From Amanita rubescens (taxonomy: Eukaryota; Basidiomycota; Agaricomycetes; Agaricales; Amanitaceae), in the NCBI GenBank assembly GCA_015039365.1, contig WION01000471.1:1-41107 (forward strand): a stretch of 41,107 nt of DNA. Reading direction: 5' to 3'. Below are positions 28,658 to 40,952 of this stretch, one piece after another. Positions within the stretch are counted from its first letter, which is position 1; every line of letters starts with the position of its first letter. The notes beneath the pieces were generated by a model that was not told where the DNA came from, did no database searches, and saw only the letters and a program-made list of their open reading frames with translations. Both the position numbers and the translations under genes were made by a program.

Positions 28658-31600
28658 ACGCCAGCGTGACTCAATACACTCAGTCTTCATCTTACAAGGC
28701 ACGAACTCATGTGATATGATGGAAAGAAGTGGTTTAAAACCCTTTCGTCCTGTCATACGCTTCTTTTCGGATTTCGGTTGCATTGACACTTGCCACGGGA
28801 AGTCAATCAGACCAACGACGCCCAGGAACTGAAGGTAGTAAATCCGCAACATTAGGCTTCCCTTTTTCCTTAATCCTGATTGCCTCCTTGTATCCACGTT
28901 GGCAGCCCTGAACTAACGGTTAGCCGACTGCCGCTATGATCGAGGTAGAGATCCTGGCGGCACGCCGTTGCAACGTTGCCTTGGTGGTACCGACAACAGC
29001 AAGTTACGGAGAGGGGTAGTTGGGTCGACTCTACATAGCATCCAGCAAGGGTATTTCCGCATTTTGCCCCACAATAGAAGCTTTTTTGACGGGTCTAAAC
29101 AACAAACCTTGTAAGTTCATTTGGAAAATAAATTCTAGCTATAGCAAGGAAGAGACATTAGGATCTTCGTTCCCGGTAAATTCTTTTACGCGAAGTGATT
29201 GAGTTTACTGCAGTATGATGAGCTAGCGTGGACCGCGCGTGTGATCAACATGCACAATGATATTGTTTTGCGAGAGAGATCTGATTATGTACTGCTCTTT
29301 GATAGAGCGAATACTGTGCTCATTAGAGACTTCCGTCAGCAAGATATATACGTGAGAAGAACATGGGGTATCGGTGGGAGAACTTCTCATTCCACGCCTA
29401 CTTATTCCGTAAGGGATCAGAGTCTTATTTGTGATGCTTCCCCATGTCTGCCGGTGTTTTGATAACGGAATGGCGAGTAAGACCGCGCCCGGGGGTCCGG
29501 GTTGTCAATCACCATCATGATATAATGCCTGATATGAAGGTCAATTCGGGCAATTGTAAACGGTGTGCATAGTGCGAATATGTCATTGGTGACAGCATTA
29601 TGTTCAGCCACCAGTGTGCAGGGAACTGCATCATTTACGGCAATGACGCTCAAAATGACCGCAGATAAGCCAGTGTATCAGTGGCATTGTCACTTGACTT
29701 TAGGGCTCCAAGTCTAGATGTTCTTACTCCAAATTGTGATTTGCGTCTTGTGGTTCTAGAGTCGTGAGCGGCGATAAGACAGCGTTGGAGCTGCGATGCA
29801 ACCTAATAATCTCCTATGCACCTGACTTCATTCACCTGATCGAGGCTATTCATGAAACAAAATGGTGTCAGTATCGCATTCGGCCTGCTTCGAAATGAGT
29901 GGGAAAGCTGGAACACATGCGTCAGGGGAAATTCGGGCCAAAGAGAAACTGAACGATGTTCGCATTGTGTAATTGGCTTCTTAGGCATCGGAACAACGCC
30001 TGGTAAGCCGGCAACGGAACGTTTGACGTTCGTTGTGGGCGTCAATCCGTCCATTCCATCGGAATATCTTCTAAAGCATTGCAACCGATGATGAAGAATG
30101 AATGGTATATTAAATCAGGGCTGCCCCACCGGGGCTGTCTTTTGTTACAATGAAAAAATTGTCGCGGTTCTTACTATAAAGTCACCAACTCGACTCCCGG
30201 TGGTTCTGCAGGGAATGCAATATATATTGACCAGAATTAACCATATGGTGTTGACTAGAATTATTTGCTAAATGCGCGGATAATTTTGGCGGAAATATGG
30301 AGGAAGAAGATAGAACCGATGAACGACAAGGAAAGGACAAGGACGATGAACGGGTCACTGAAATTTACAAGTCAGCGATAGAATTGTTGGGGATTCGAAG
30401 GACGTACACCCGAAGACCTGGGGAATCGTCCGTGTAGAGTTTGAGCATCGTGTTCGATGACCCGCCTGCTCCCGCAGCGCGGGTGGAATTTGGTCTTGAT
30501 ACTTGTGCACCAGCACGTCGTCTGCGCGTTTAAAACGAATCAAGTAAGCGATTTGTCGCATGTATTGTCCGTTTTAGAAAACTGTACCGAATCTGAGCAC
30601 CGGATGGCTTTGCAACGCCCGTCGCAGGCGCACGTCCGGAACCGTTGGCAGGGGATGAGTCAGAATCCGACTATGGTCGTATAAGTGTGTATACGCTTCA
30701 TAGAATACAAGAATTCTTACCATGGTGCTGGAAATATGAATAATAGAGTTCTTGTTGCAAGTGCGCTGGCGGCAGAAGTGAAAACACGTTTGGATGACTG
30801 TGGGAACTTCTTGCCATTTCAAGATGTGACACGTATTCAAGTCATGGATTGTGGTACTCTGATTACATAGCTTCGTGTAAGGTATCTAAGATACAGCTGT
30901 GCAGGAATTAAATGGAAATACCAAAACCATTTTGAATTCATCAAATAAATACCAACTAAAGATTATAATGAGTAAGTGCATTTTTCAGTGTCCCTTAGGG
31001 TCTTTGAATGATGCGTGAGAGATTCATGCGCTGGATTCAGACATCCCCGACGTCGCATCCCGTCGCTATCGGGATGAAGTAGGATGAAGTGGCTGGCCAA
31101 GATTGCCCTTGCTTTCCGTCTCCTTCACACTTGATCTAGTCTGTTGAGTTACCAGCAACATCGGAGTTCAACAGGTCAAGTTGCTATCGTTATGTTCGCG
31201 CGGACGAAAATTTTCTTTCTCAGCGGTGTTATTATCGCGAGATTTCCCGATGGAATTTGATGAATGGAGACACCATGGCGCCTCGTGAAAGAGGTGAGTC
31301 GGTATCTGTCAGGTCCTCCATTTCCCGTTTTCTAACTTCCTGTACCAACAGCTCCGAGGATGTACGTCGGCTGTCGAGTTCTCACATCGCCTCTGTTCAA
31401 TGGTGTTAATTTGTTAAGGTGTGGTTGGTTACATCAAGCCTCCCAGACTTGTTTGGCTTTCTATGTCTGATACCGGACACGAGCTTGAACACGAGGCAAG
31501 GTCTATCGACCCGAGTTACCGACGGGGTCCGATCATGTGGGTCTCTGGTCTCTCTATCAGAGAAAGCAACTGATGGTTTTCCGCTACTGGGTTGGGCTAG

Positions 31601-32091
31601 ATTTAGTTCGCACACCCTCCTTTCGGGGATCATGCTTCGAATAAGAGACTAGAGCTGCGACCGCCATCAATCATTTCTCCGTCTGCTGTTAAACTTATCT
31701 ATCTATGGGTTTTGATCTTCTATCAAGCAATCTCCTTTCCACGCCAACAGTTTGGGAGTGCCTTTACAGTTCCATTCATCAACTGTGACAGTGACGACGA
31801 AAGCAGGGACCCGTGGGCATGCCGTTTCCGTCCAACATGTGTGGTCCAACCTCCGAGCTGTGTGTAATCACCCGTTCGCTTAGTACCCGTGGCATACTTA
31901 AATCATCTCGTTGCATCCGTCAGAATGTTAGGACTTTTCGTCCGCCTACCGTCTCCCCGATCTACATCATCTTCAATTTGTTGCCGCTCCTTCTACACTA
32001 TACCCCGAGCTGGAACGTCTCTAGAACACCAGTCAAATAATTTTATTCTCCCGTATACCCCAGGCAGCCTTTCTTTCTTCTCGGCTGAGCC
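28658..32091. other. long gene-poor stretch
   Basis: About 3.4 kb without a supportable gene. Frames such as 29199-29462 or 29852-30091 do not resemble known proteins. An ATG at 31274 with a good gtgagt...aacag intron opens a frame of about 48 codons only. The part directly before 32092 is pyrimidine-rich, as fungal promoters often are. Confidence 0.5.
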
Positions 32092-34530
32092 ATGCTCACC
32101 CTGAATTATGGCTCAACATGCGACGTTTGTCTAGAGCAATACGGTGCCGACCATAAAGCACCGTACTCTATATACTGCGGACACGTCTTCTGCTTGGAGT
32201 AAGCATGCCTCTATCTTATCCATCCAAATGGTTTACAAAAAGCCTGGTACAGTTGCATTAATCGCATCTCGCCTCCTGAATGTCCTTTGTGTCGAATGGC
32301 GTATACTCCAGGGTCATGCTTGAAACTTCATGTCGATATGTCAGCCCTTTGCCCCACGGGGCGCGACAGAGAGGCTCGTAGGTTTCAGGAAGCCATAGTA
32401 GAGGTCACCAACCAGGGATCATCACAGACATATTTGCGGCAGCTGATTACCGATTGTCGGAATTTTTTGCAGGGCCAGCCTCGTTCAATGGTTCGTCGCT
32501 TATCAGCCTCGTGTATTTGGTCATCCAATATATCCTTTATTCTTGACAGTACGCGGACTTGCGGGTCATCTGCAGAATAGTATCGTATCTCTGCGATGTC
32601 AAGTCAAACCTAGTCGACCAAAAAGTCGAAGTGGAGTCGCTCAAAACCGAGATCGCGCAGCTTACTGCGCAGAGAGAACGTCTCCAAAGCCTCGAGGATT
32701 TGAGCGAGCAGGTTTCCCAGCTAGCAGCAGACAAGTCCGAACTGCAGGGCAAACTTGAGTCGTCAGAATCTGCTCGTGACAGTGATAAACAAGCCGCTGT
32801 GGATTTGGAGCTGAAGCTGAAGGAACATGTCGCGCGGGCTGAGAACGCCTATCAGACACTCTTGGAGTACGTTTCTTTTCTCCCCGATGCGGATTAATTG
32901 CTGAAGTTTCTTTGTAGTCGAGTATGTGTCCCTCTCCATTCTCTCAGAGTTAATCTTTGACTGTGCATAACAGTATAGCTGCGTCGTTCAGGAGTACGCC
33001 GGCCTTAATCAAGAGCTTAGGGAACTTCGGTTGAAGCTGTATGATCGTGTAAGGTCCGCTATGGATCCTTCTAATCCTGGTGTGCTTTCGCGTTCTTCCC
33101 CTCGTAACAGCGACACAGAAGAACCTATTCTTGACTTTGATCAACCCCGCTCTCGTATACCGCACTCTCAGGCTCCAGAATCTCATATGGCTCCAGCACC
33201 CGATCCATTCGATAAGATTGCCCTTGCCAACAGTGGTGCACCCTCTACTGTATCGGATGGTAGGAAGGGTCTTGAAGGCGACGAAGTTTACTCTCGTAAG
33301 AAACTGGTCAGATGTGGCTTCGCAGATCATCCCCGGTCATGCCAATGTGATGACGAACTCGAGCACTCCTCAACTCCGCCCCCGTCCTATCTGAAGCGAA
33401 CAACTATGCCGAGGCCGACCTTCATCATTGAGCATGCCAATTCGGGAGCTCGCCGACGTGGGTCTCTTTCGGGTCCGATTGGACCCGAGATGCAAAGCGG
33501 GTTGTCACGAACTGCGCCTAAGAACCAAGAATATGGAAATCAACCTGATCGTATACGGATTCGCTCCTTTTCTGACGTTTCGCCTATTCCAAGCCGCCCT
33601 CCGAGCAGAGGTCGAAGTAGACCAAACGAGGATAGCACGCCGCTGAACGAGCCTGTCTCACGGTCGGAATCTCCCAACCCTGATCATGATGTTTCGTCCT
33701 CCATACGCATTCCTACAACCCCTGCAGCCCCCCAGAATGAGTGTGTACGGCGATTGTACAACATCCTGCAGAAACCACAGCCACAAGTCTCTTCATCGCC
33801 GCCTGAGCTTTCCTCCAGTTATGGCTCTTCTCATAGATCTCGTCGCAGCGGGTCCCGGTCCCGGTCCCATTCCCGGTCTCGCACTGGCTCGACAGCCTCT
33901 TTCAATCCACCGCCAGCATCGCCACCGGCTCCATTGACGGTCCCTACCAGTACCGTACAGCCTACCCACAATGTTCCGTATTCGCAACCTGCCCTCCCTC
34001 AACCATCTGTCATATCTCGCGCCAGTGATGCGGCGATGGCGATTGAGAAATTCCAGAAAGAGCGGCAAATGGCGGAGAAGGCTCTCCGAGAGAAGGAAAA
34101 GGAGAAAGAGAAGCGGGAACACCGCAAGTCATCTGACAAGGATACGGAAAAACAGGATGGAGAACGGGCTACGCGCAAAGCCACTTCAGGCACCACGACA
34201 TCTTCCAACCGTCCTGTGACATCGACACTTACGCCTAGCCTATCGGGATCACCTCATCGGGAATCTTATGCTTCCGCGTCCTCCATCTCTTCTGCATCCG
34301 CGTCAGCTGCTAACATGCCTATCCAGAAAACATCAATATCTTCTGCATCACACTCTCTGGGTCGCAAGAATTCGGTGAACACTTCATCCGCAAACCACCC
34401 CCGTCATAATCCCGACTCGCAACGTGAGACTTATCAAGCGCCATCTTATCGACATGGATCTGGAAGCAGCAAGTCTGCCACTTCAACTAACATGCATAAT
34501 ACCAATACTGCTCCGCCGATTTCGGTCTGA
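32092..34530 (+). CDS. RING-finger (C3HC4) coiled-coil protein, paralog 2
   Basis: Exons 32092-32198, 32253-32490, 32550-32866, a 4-nt microexon 32918-32921, and 32974-34530 give 740 residues. RING ligands are C10, C13, C29, H31, C34, C37, C46 and C49. A long coiled coil follows (for example VESLKTEIAQLTAQRERLQS and LSEQVSQLAADKSELQGKLE), then LNQELRELRLKLYDRV. The last 500 residues are low-complexity, rich in Ser, Pro and Arg, with an SRSRSHSRSR tract and a Lys/Glu-rich KALREKEKEKEKREH helix. The start MLTLNYGSTCDVCLEQY parallels the other two RING genes in the window. Likely an E3 ubiquitin ligase or a scaffold; the RS tract may hint at a nuclear or RNA-linked role, which is inference only. 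Confidence 0.82.
32918..32921 (+). other. 4-nt microexon of RING paralog 2
   Basis: The context is tttgtag, tcga, gtatgt. Joining the flanking exons directly gives a stop within about 20 codons. With the microexon the frame continues through AspArg into YSCVVQEYAGLNQEL and the rest of the gene. Confidence 0.75.
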
Positions 34531-35536
34531 TCTAATTTAATGTTCTTCGGTGCTATTCATGCAAGGATCTCTACTCATCTTCACATCATCCGTCTTTGCC
34601 TGCTACTCTGGATGGACTGCCAGATTGGACAGCGAAGACAGCATATAACACAGCATTTTCAATTTCTCTGTACATTATTAACACTATGTTTATTGGTTTC
34701 CATTGTCTTCCTTTTTCGTTCATCCCGGTTCGCAAACTGTGGACATGTGCAATTTGTAAGCAATAAGACCTGTGGATATCCATCTTATACCATTTAAACT
34801 ACACGGTAGATGTTCGCCATTAAGGGAAATGAATTATTTGTGCATATAGTTGATTGATGGATAAGAATGGCATGTCTTGGGCGGCACTGGTCACAAGGTG
34901 TGGGGAAGATGTGGGGTAAGGAACCCTCAATGCTGTTGTATGGGCGAACGTCATGGTTATTCACGGCAGTATGGAACAGTACTGTCCCGGGTACATGCCA
35001 TACGCTCTTCGAGACTGCTGTCATAAGGGGCGTGTGGAGATTTCCGAAAATACAAAGCTGCTACGATCAAATATACGCCTGATTAGCTGGCCCAGGGCAG
35101 AACTGGGGCGAGTAGATGCCGTATTTGTAGATGCCGTTGCCTGGTACCTGTGGTATGCGTCGCACCTGCGACAAACGTTGGACGGACCCCACAGGATAGC
35201 GGAGTTGTGTTTAATCATAGAACAATTGCACAGCTTGCAGTCTTCTGGGTCTATAGCGGGCGAAATGCACCTTAACAGTGACGAATGGAGACATGTCACC
35301 GTGTTCTATAGATGGTATGCCGGATCTTGACGTTGTATTGGCCGCGAGACAAATATGTCACCCGCGAGTATTCATTGTACAGATCCGAGGACTATAGCCT
35401 AGGAAACGTGGCAGTCATTCATAAGCATTAAACATGATGCTGTATCATGACGATGACATGTCAAAGAGCTGATAAGGACAGACAATATGCGGAAAGTACA
35501 AAGGCCGAGAGTCCACGTGAATAAGACTCGGGTCAA
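34531..35536. other. intergenic between convergent genes, no gene seen
   Basis: It lies between the 3' end of a plus-strand gene and the 3' end of a minus-strand gene. Frames on both strands (for example 34953-35330) show no family resemblance. It likely holds two 3' UTRs and terminators. Confidence 0.5.
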
Positions 35537-36527
35537 CTAGGATCGGCACTGAGAGAGAGTAGCGCCACAGAACTGTGCAATTAGAATCCATAGCAGCATC
35601 TGCAATAGGGTACGTCAGCGGTGTCTCATACTTTTGAAACGACTTAGAATAGATGACTCACGAGACCAACCACGATGCACAGTGCCACCATCTTTCTGTC
35701 TCTCCACCACATTTGCCGTCGAACAGTCCGTGCACCACGTCTAAATGCTGTTGCCCGGCCGGCCATCACGTCAGTCTTGTCCACTAATAGCTCAATCCGT
35801 TCACCGCGGTTAAGAATCTGCTCCACGTTTTGCACCATAATGTCTTTCACTTGATTCAATTCGTTCTGGGCGCGTGTAAGCTCGTCCGTTGGTGGCGCCG
35901 TGTTATACGTATGCATAAGGTTTGCAATGGTTGGCCCGAAACTGCCTTGTAATCCATAAGGCGGCATGTCTCCGGACGAGGAGGAAGGGGCGGATAAGAA
36001 CTATTGAAGCGTCTATCATTAATTTCGCGTCAATATTGATCTTTCTGGGAAATACCTTGTGCTGTAAATCCGTTAGGAACGCGAACGGTATTCTCCTATT
36101 AGCACCGTTAATAATACAACCATGAGAGGAAGTAGCTTTAGGACCTACCGTCCGGCTGCGGCATCCGCTATCACAAGGTACGTGATACCACCTTCTGAGA
36201 TGTAGTGGAATAGGTATTGTTCCCATGTATACGTCAGTTTACTAGTTGGGCGTGAGTAGTGTCCCTCGATATTCGGTAGCGGCGTAGCACAGACCTGTCA
36301 TTTGGAGGTATCTTCGACAGAATTGTCTGCAGTGCTGTGAGCGCCTCGTCAATTAAAACTGGCATGCCATATGGGAATCGTTGCTATACCTTGCGAAAAG
36401 TCTCGCTTGTCTCCTGAATGCTCGGCCAAAATCAGGGTGCCTCTAGCTACGACGGCATGTATCTGAAATGTGTTATGAGCAATTCTCGCATCATCAGAGT
36501 ATTGATCTTGAGACTTACCAACGACAT
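35537..36527 (-). CDS. VAMP7: VAMP7-type R-SNARE (longin SNARE)
   Basis: Minus-strand exons 36527-36519, 36462-36390, 36358-36295, 36241-36149, 36095-36056, 36000-35662 and 35599-35537 give 226 residues, the usual VAMP7 length. Residues 1-110 or so are the longin domain: IHAVVARGTLILAEHS, LTYTWEQYLFHYISE, ITYLVIAD, RRIPFAFLTDLQHK. The SNARE helix runs from DELTRAQNELNQVKDIMVQN through QILNRGERIELL, with Arg158 at the zero layer, then AFRRGARTVRRQMWWRDRK and the membrane anchor MVALCIVVGLMLLWILIA. VAMP7-type proteins drive fusion at endosomes, the vacuole and the plasma membrane. The first exon codes for just MSL. The second intron is only 31 nt, yet without removing it the frame hits a stop. 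Confidence 0.9.
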
Positions 36528-37639
36528 TACGCTTCAACGTCAGGAGGAGGGTGGTAGCGCTGACACTGCCACGGTGCCGTCGGCATACGGTTACCTCCAT
36601 TCAATTCCCACGGCTGAGTTTCGTCTTTTCACAACGTCAATGACAATGAAAAATCTTATCCGAGGCACTTGGGGAACATACCAAAAAAAAAAACTAAAAA
36701 CTGAAAGAAGTCAACCACAGCGAACAGTTTTCAGTATATGGTAAAAAGCTGATGAGCCTTTCAGGGTAAACCGTAAGTGGAACATGACACGTCTTTGATG
36801 TCATTCAGTGGTCGAATACAGAAAGAAGGAGAAACAGGAACAACAAACAAACACAGATGGCCCACAGCTAGGCGCTTGCCATCCGATAAATTCCGATCTC
36901 TTTTTACTATTACCTCACGCAGACCCCTCTAAGATGCTTTGTCTTGAATCAAGTTACCAAATCACATCAAATTTTCTCGACCATCCATAACCGAAAGCCA
37001 ATGGAACAAACCGCTCTCGGGACGACAACACGGAACACTCAACCCGACTTTCTGACTTTGAAAAAGATAACATCTCGTACTTCCCACTGTGATCGATAAA
37101 GAGAGTCAACAAGCATCTCTGAGAATGGAAGAGGGACTGATCTCACCCCTGGCTTATCGTTATACTATTAGGACTGCCAAATACATGTTTTTGGAATAAC
37201 TGGACACAGCAACTTGTCCAGATACGATTCTATCATTCCTCGTATACGGCCGCCCATGTCTCGAACCTGGAAGTTTACCTGACACGTTGTCTGATGCTCA
37301 ATTGGGGCCATACTAACTCCGATATGTTGATCGATAACAGCAAGTCCGACTTGGTTGTCTGGATTTGGCCGTTCATGCACATATGCACGCAGATACGCTA
37401 GGATTAGCAGTGAATTACAAGGTCCAGATTACAAATGTCATGATTGCAGTGCTATATTGACACAGTATTTCCAACATACAACCTACGTTACCAGACGCAA
37501 GTAAAAATGCCCGTGAGTGGGGTAGTACAATACATACATAACGTGAATTGTCATTTGAGTTCTTATCGCCGTATAATCTTTTCGTTAGTAAACCAAGCAA
37601 AATGCATGCTCTCTCCCAAAAGGAGGGGTATTATTTTCC
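36528..37639. other. intergenic, no supported gene
   Basis: The first part is the VAMP7 promoter. A minus-strand frame at about 37410-37168 (LAYLRAYVHERPNPDN, then VGLAVIDQHIGVSM) looks somewhat coding, but it lacks a start in context and a recognisable family. The end near 37639 is probably the 3' UTR of the minus-strand RING gene. Confidence 0.4.
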
Positions 37640-40376
37640 TCATTGTTCATGACTCCACGATCTCAGGAACCCTTCGGCTGGTACCAGGGGTGTGGGCGCA
37701 CTAATGCCCCTTCCCGCGTTATCTTCCAACTGGAGACCAAGCGCATTCCTCAGCCTCGGAGGTGTCCGCGGTAAAGGCCTCGGCATCTCAGCAGCAGCCA
37801 GATGCACTGCGTCTTCCACTGCCATAGAGGTATCTAGCATCGGAGGGTGATAAGTTGCACCTCCCCCCGGCGCTGGTCGAGCCGATATGGTGCTTCGTCC
37901 AGTGTGCGAGTAACCGTGACTAATTGCGTGACGCCCGCCAGAGCTACGCCTATGCGCGTGCCGCGATGGCTCGTTAGCGTTCGTAGTCATCACCAGGGCA
38001 GATACGGTAGACGTGGCGGTGGTAGCCTGTCCTTGTGCTAGTGACTGGATGCTTGTTGCGCTCCCTCCTGCACCGATTATGGAAGGCCGTTGGTCGAATG
38101 ATACACGCCTTTCGCCTCTCTGCCTGGTTTGCATTGCACCCGTTAGTAGGGAAGTGGTTGACCCCTGTGCGGTGCTCGGTAGCCTCTCCATTACAATCTC
38201 ATCGTCCTCCCTCAGAGGGAACGAGTGCAAGCCCAAGGATGATAACGTAGATCCAGGTGTGTCTCCCGGTGGAGTAGGATACATACTCGCAGGGCCAAAG
38301 GAACTCAGATTCAGTGCATTGCTTGCATTTTGAGAGTGATGCGTGTTTGTATGACTAGCAGTGGCGATCGTGGCAGCCGTGGTAGCCGCAGGTGGATGGA
38401 TGCTCCATGAGGAAACACTAACAGAGCTAGGTCGTAGTGTAGGGGGGATTCGGGGATCTTCCCTCCTTCTAACACTCTCGACGTCCGTCTCGTGCCCAGG
38501 AACGGTAGTGCGTCGCCTATGAGTTCGATGTGATGTCCTATGATGTGTGGTCCCATATGTAGCGCTCCGACTTGTTGAAGAGAAAGATGAATCTGAGGTA
38601 ACTCCTCCACCCGCATAGCTGCTATTGCTGTCGACATTGCTTGCGTTGCTCGAGGTGGTATCCGATCTTTGCTGTCTGGGCCCGTTTACATGATAGACCA
38701 ACCTCTCCTCGCTAGAGTCATTGCCTTGATCTGCCAGCGGGGACCTGGAATGCTCCGCGTGGATAGTTCGTGGCTCATTCGAACCCTGTGCAGGATAGGG
38801 AGTAATTTCTTGAGAAATCCGCGACCAGCGTATTCTGGGTGTGTCGTCTTGCAACGTGCTGCCCCAGATGTGCTCTCCATTGGAGTCTCCAGGCAAAAGT
38901 CCTCGTGCGGATGACGCGTTTGGATCCAGACTTGACGTAGCCATGTCGTAACCTTCTCCGTATCCATTCATGTATTCCCCTATATACAGAGCCGCGACTG
39001 AATATGGGTTCAGCGGAGCGCCAACATCCAGACCTGATGATCCGTCTCCTGCGCCACCAGAGGGATCGTCCCTACCACGAGAATTGGGGGGAAAGGGTGT
39101 ATTGGACACTGTTACCTCCTTGGGCGGTATTACTCTTTTTTGTGTTACCGCACCAGGGAGAATAACACTTGCCTCATCGTCACTAAGGACTCCATTTGGG
39201 TGCGAGTTTGAGAGAAAAGAATGTGCGTTGGAGTATACACTTGCTGATGAGTGACGTCCATTACTTTCCTTCGCTCGCCGTTTCCCTTTCCGATCCCCGC
39301 TGTCCGGATGGGCCTGGAATGTTGAGTTTGGATTAGGTGCATAGAAAGATGTTATGTAGCGGTGCTCTGGTTGTACGGTGGACCCATTGATTTGGGACTG
39401 TCGCCGTGTCGACGGACCTGCCTCGGGTACGCTGTATAGACTAATAGAGCCGGAAGAACGAGGCGTAGTTGCAACCATTGTTAACTGATTTAATGGGACT
39501 GGGAGTTCAGGAGGTTGGGGAAGTGGGTTTTTTAGCTTGTGCTTTGCAACTTGCATTCGCAGTTCATTTCTATCAGTTTCAGCGTCGCCTAGCTAATTGC
39601 CTTCTTCGTCAGAATTCTGCTTTTGCAACGATAGAGTTGTATTACCTTCCTATTGCCAGACAGGTCAATATGCGGGCTGAGATGAAGGAATAGGATCATA
39701 CTTTTCTAGTTCGCCTATCTGGGTTAGCAAACTCTGCTCTATCGCCTGCGTCTTGTCTTGTTCGGCACTCGTCATCCTATCCTTCTCCTTGAGAGCCTTT
39801 ATTGTCATTTTGTCTCGTTCCCGCCGCGACTTGAGCCTTTGGTACTCGGCCAAGGCAAATCGTGCCTTCTTCAACGCCGGATGCTGAAAGGCAAACACAT
39901 GATTAACAGCGTATCCAGTGATGAAAGAGCAATAGAAATACACACCGATTCTGTCCGTCCCTCCAACCATAAATCCACCTCCCTTGTCAAGTCGACTAGA
40001 CGCTCATCCGAGTCATCCCAGCAAGCCATTAACCTCCGCAACAGCTCGTTTTCTCGGCGATTATCACCCTGAAAATGTTCATCTACGTCTTCCAGCTTGT
40101 CCACGATCAACTTTTTCACTCGCTCCGGCAAGTACGGTTTCCGACAAAGGGGACAATTTGGAGGTATAATTGCTAGCAGACATCTGTGTTCGAGAGTGTA
40201 TTAGTGGCAGATAACGAGGTTATTACGATTGAATAACAAAGGGGGGAAGGTTGAAGCACTTACGTTCTGCAAAAGACGTGACCACATGGAACGACATGCG
40301 GGGCGCGACTGGATGGATCTTGGGTATATAATTCCAGACAAACGTCGCAACGACTTGAAGGATGGAGGACAAGCAT
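37640..40376 (-). CDS. RING-finger (C3HC4) coiled-coil protein, paralog 3
   Basis: Minus-strand exons 40376-40264, 40183-39946, 39883-39702, a 4-nt microexon 39649-39646, and 39592-37640 give 829 residues. RING ligands are C10, C13, C31, H33, C36, C39, C48 and C51. A linker with LVDLTREVDLWLEGR follows, then a basic coiled coil (LAEYQRLKSRRERDKMTIKA, EQSLLTQIGELEK) and DAETDRNELRMQVAKHKLKN. The remaining 620 residues are Ser/Thr/Pro/Gly-rich and probably disordered. Exon 2 has the same length (238 nt) as in paralog 2. Predicted role as for the sister genes, E3 ligase or scaffold. The ATG is set by the conserved MLVLHPSSRCDVCLELY start. Confidence 0.82.
39646..39649 (-). other. 4-nt microexon of RING paralog 3
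   Basis: The minus-strand context is caatag, gaag, gtaata. A single long intron across this region cannot keep the frame. With the microexon the join reads LysLys, then LGDAETDRNEL. Confidence 0.7.
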
Positions 40377-40952
40377 AGAATTGGTGGCCAACGAGGCTCA
40401 GAATCGAAATTCTTCAGAATTGTGGCCCCAATCTACGCCTTGTCGTGTTTTCCGCCTTGCGTCCCCGGCTCGCCAGAACTGGAATGTACGCCGACTTTGA
40501 TGGATTCTGTAGCGAATAACCCACGGTCGCACAAGCCTTGGAAATGGAAGTCCACACAATAATCACTTGGACGGTCGATTCAGACTGCATGCACCCCAAG
40601 TGCAATGCATCATGGCCGCAGCCAAATTTAATCACAAATCACTATTGTATTCACTACAAAAAACACACAACAAGTTATTGTAACAGCCCCTTTGTCTTCC
40701 TCCGGATCAGCGATCTGTGGCGTTTTCTTGCGCAACGAGGTGGCAGTTTCCTGCATTAAACGAAGATCCCTTCTGTTGGATTCCGGCGAGGAAGGGGCCG
40801 CGGACATATCCGTCGTCGATAACCCATAGCGACGGGAACTGACAGCTGCAGCTTACTCCTCGATGTCAAGTCGCAGTCGGAGCCTCCTGGGGTTCCAGGG
40901 TCTGGCTAGGTGATGCCAGAGTCGGCCATGAGGGCGTTCTGAACTCTGGATC
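40377..40952. other. intergenic, promoter side of RING paralog 3
   Basis: No gene is seen. It contains the upstream region of the minus-strand RING gene and the 3' side of a possible minus-strand gene entering from the right edge. Confidence 0.45.

Noticed and set aside
29199..29462. Frame of 87 codons in the gene-poor stretch after the SET gene
   Set aside because: No ATG in good context, no known motif, and composition not distinct from the surroundings.
31274..31470. ATG with a neat gtgagt...aacag intron reading MAPRERAPRMYVGCRV
   Set aside because: The joined frame ends after about 48 codons and resembles nothing. It could be a leader or a chance signal.
34953..35330. Plus-strand frame of 125 codons downstream of RING paralog 2
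   Set aside because: It lacks family resemblance and lies between two convergent gene ends, so it is best explained as chance.
37168..37410. Minus-strand frame LAYLRAYVHERPNPDN to PVIPKTCIWQS as a possible gene
   Set aside because: No start or splice context, no recognised family, and neighbouring frames do not extend it convincingly.
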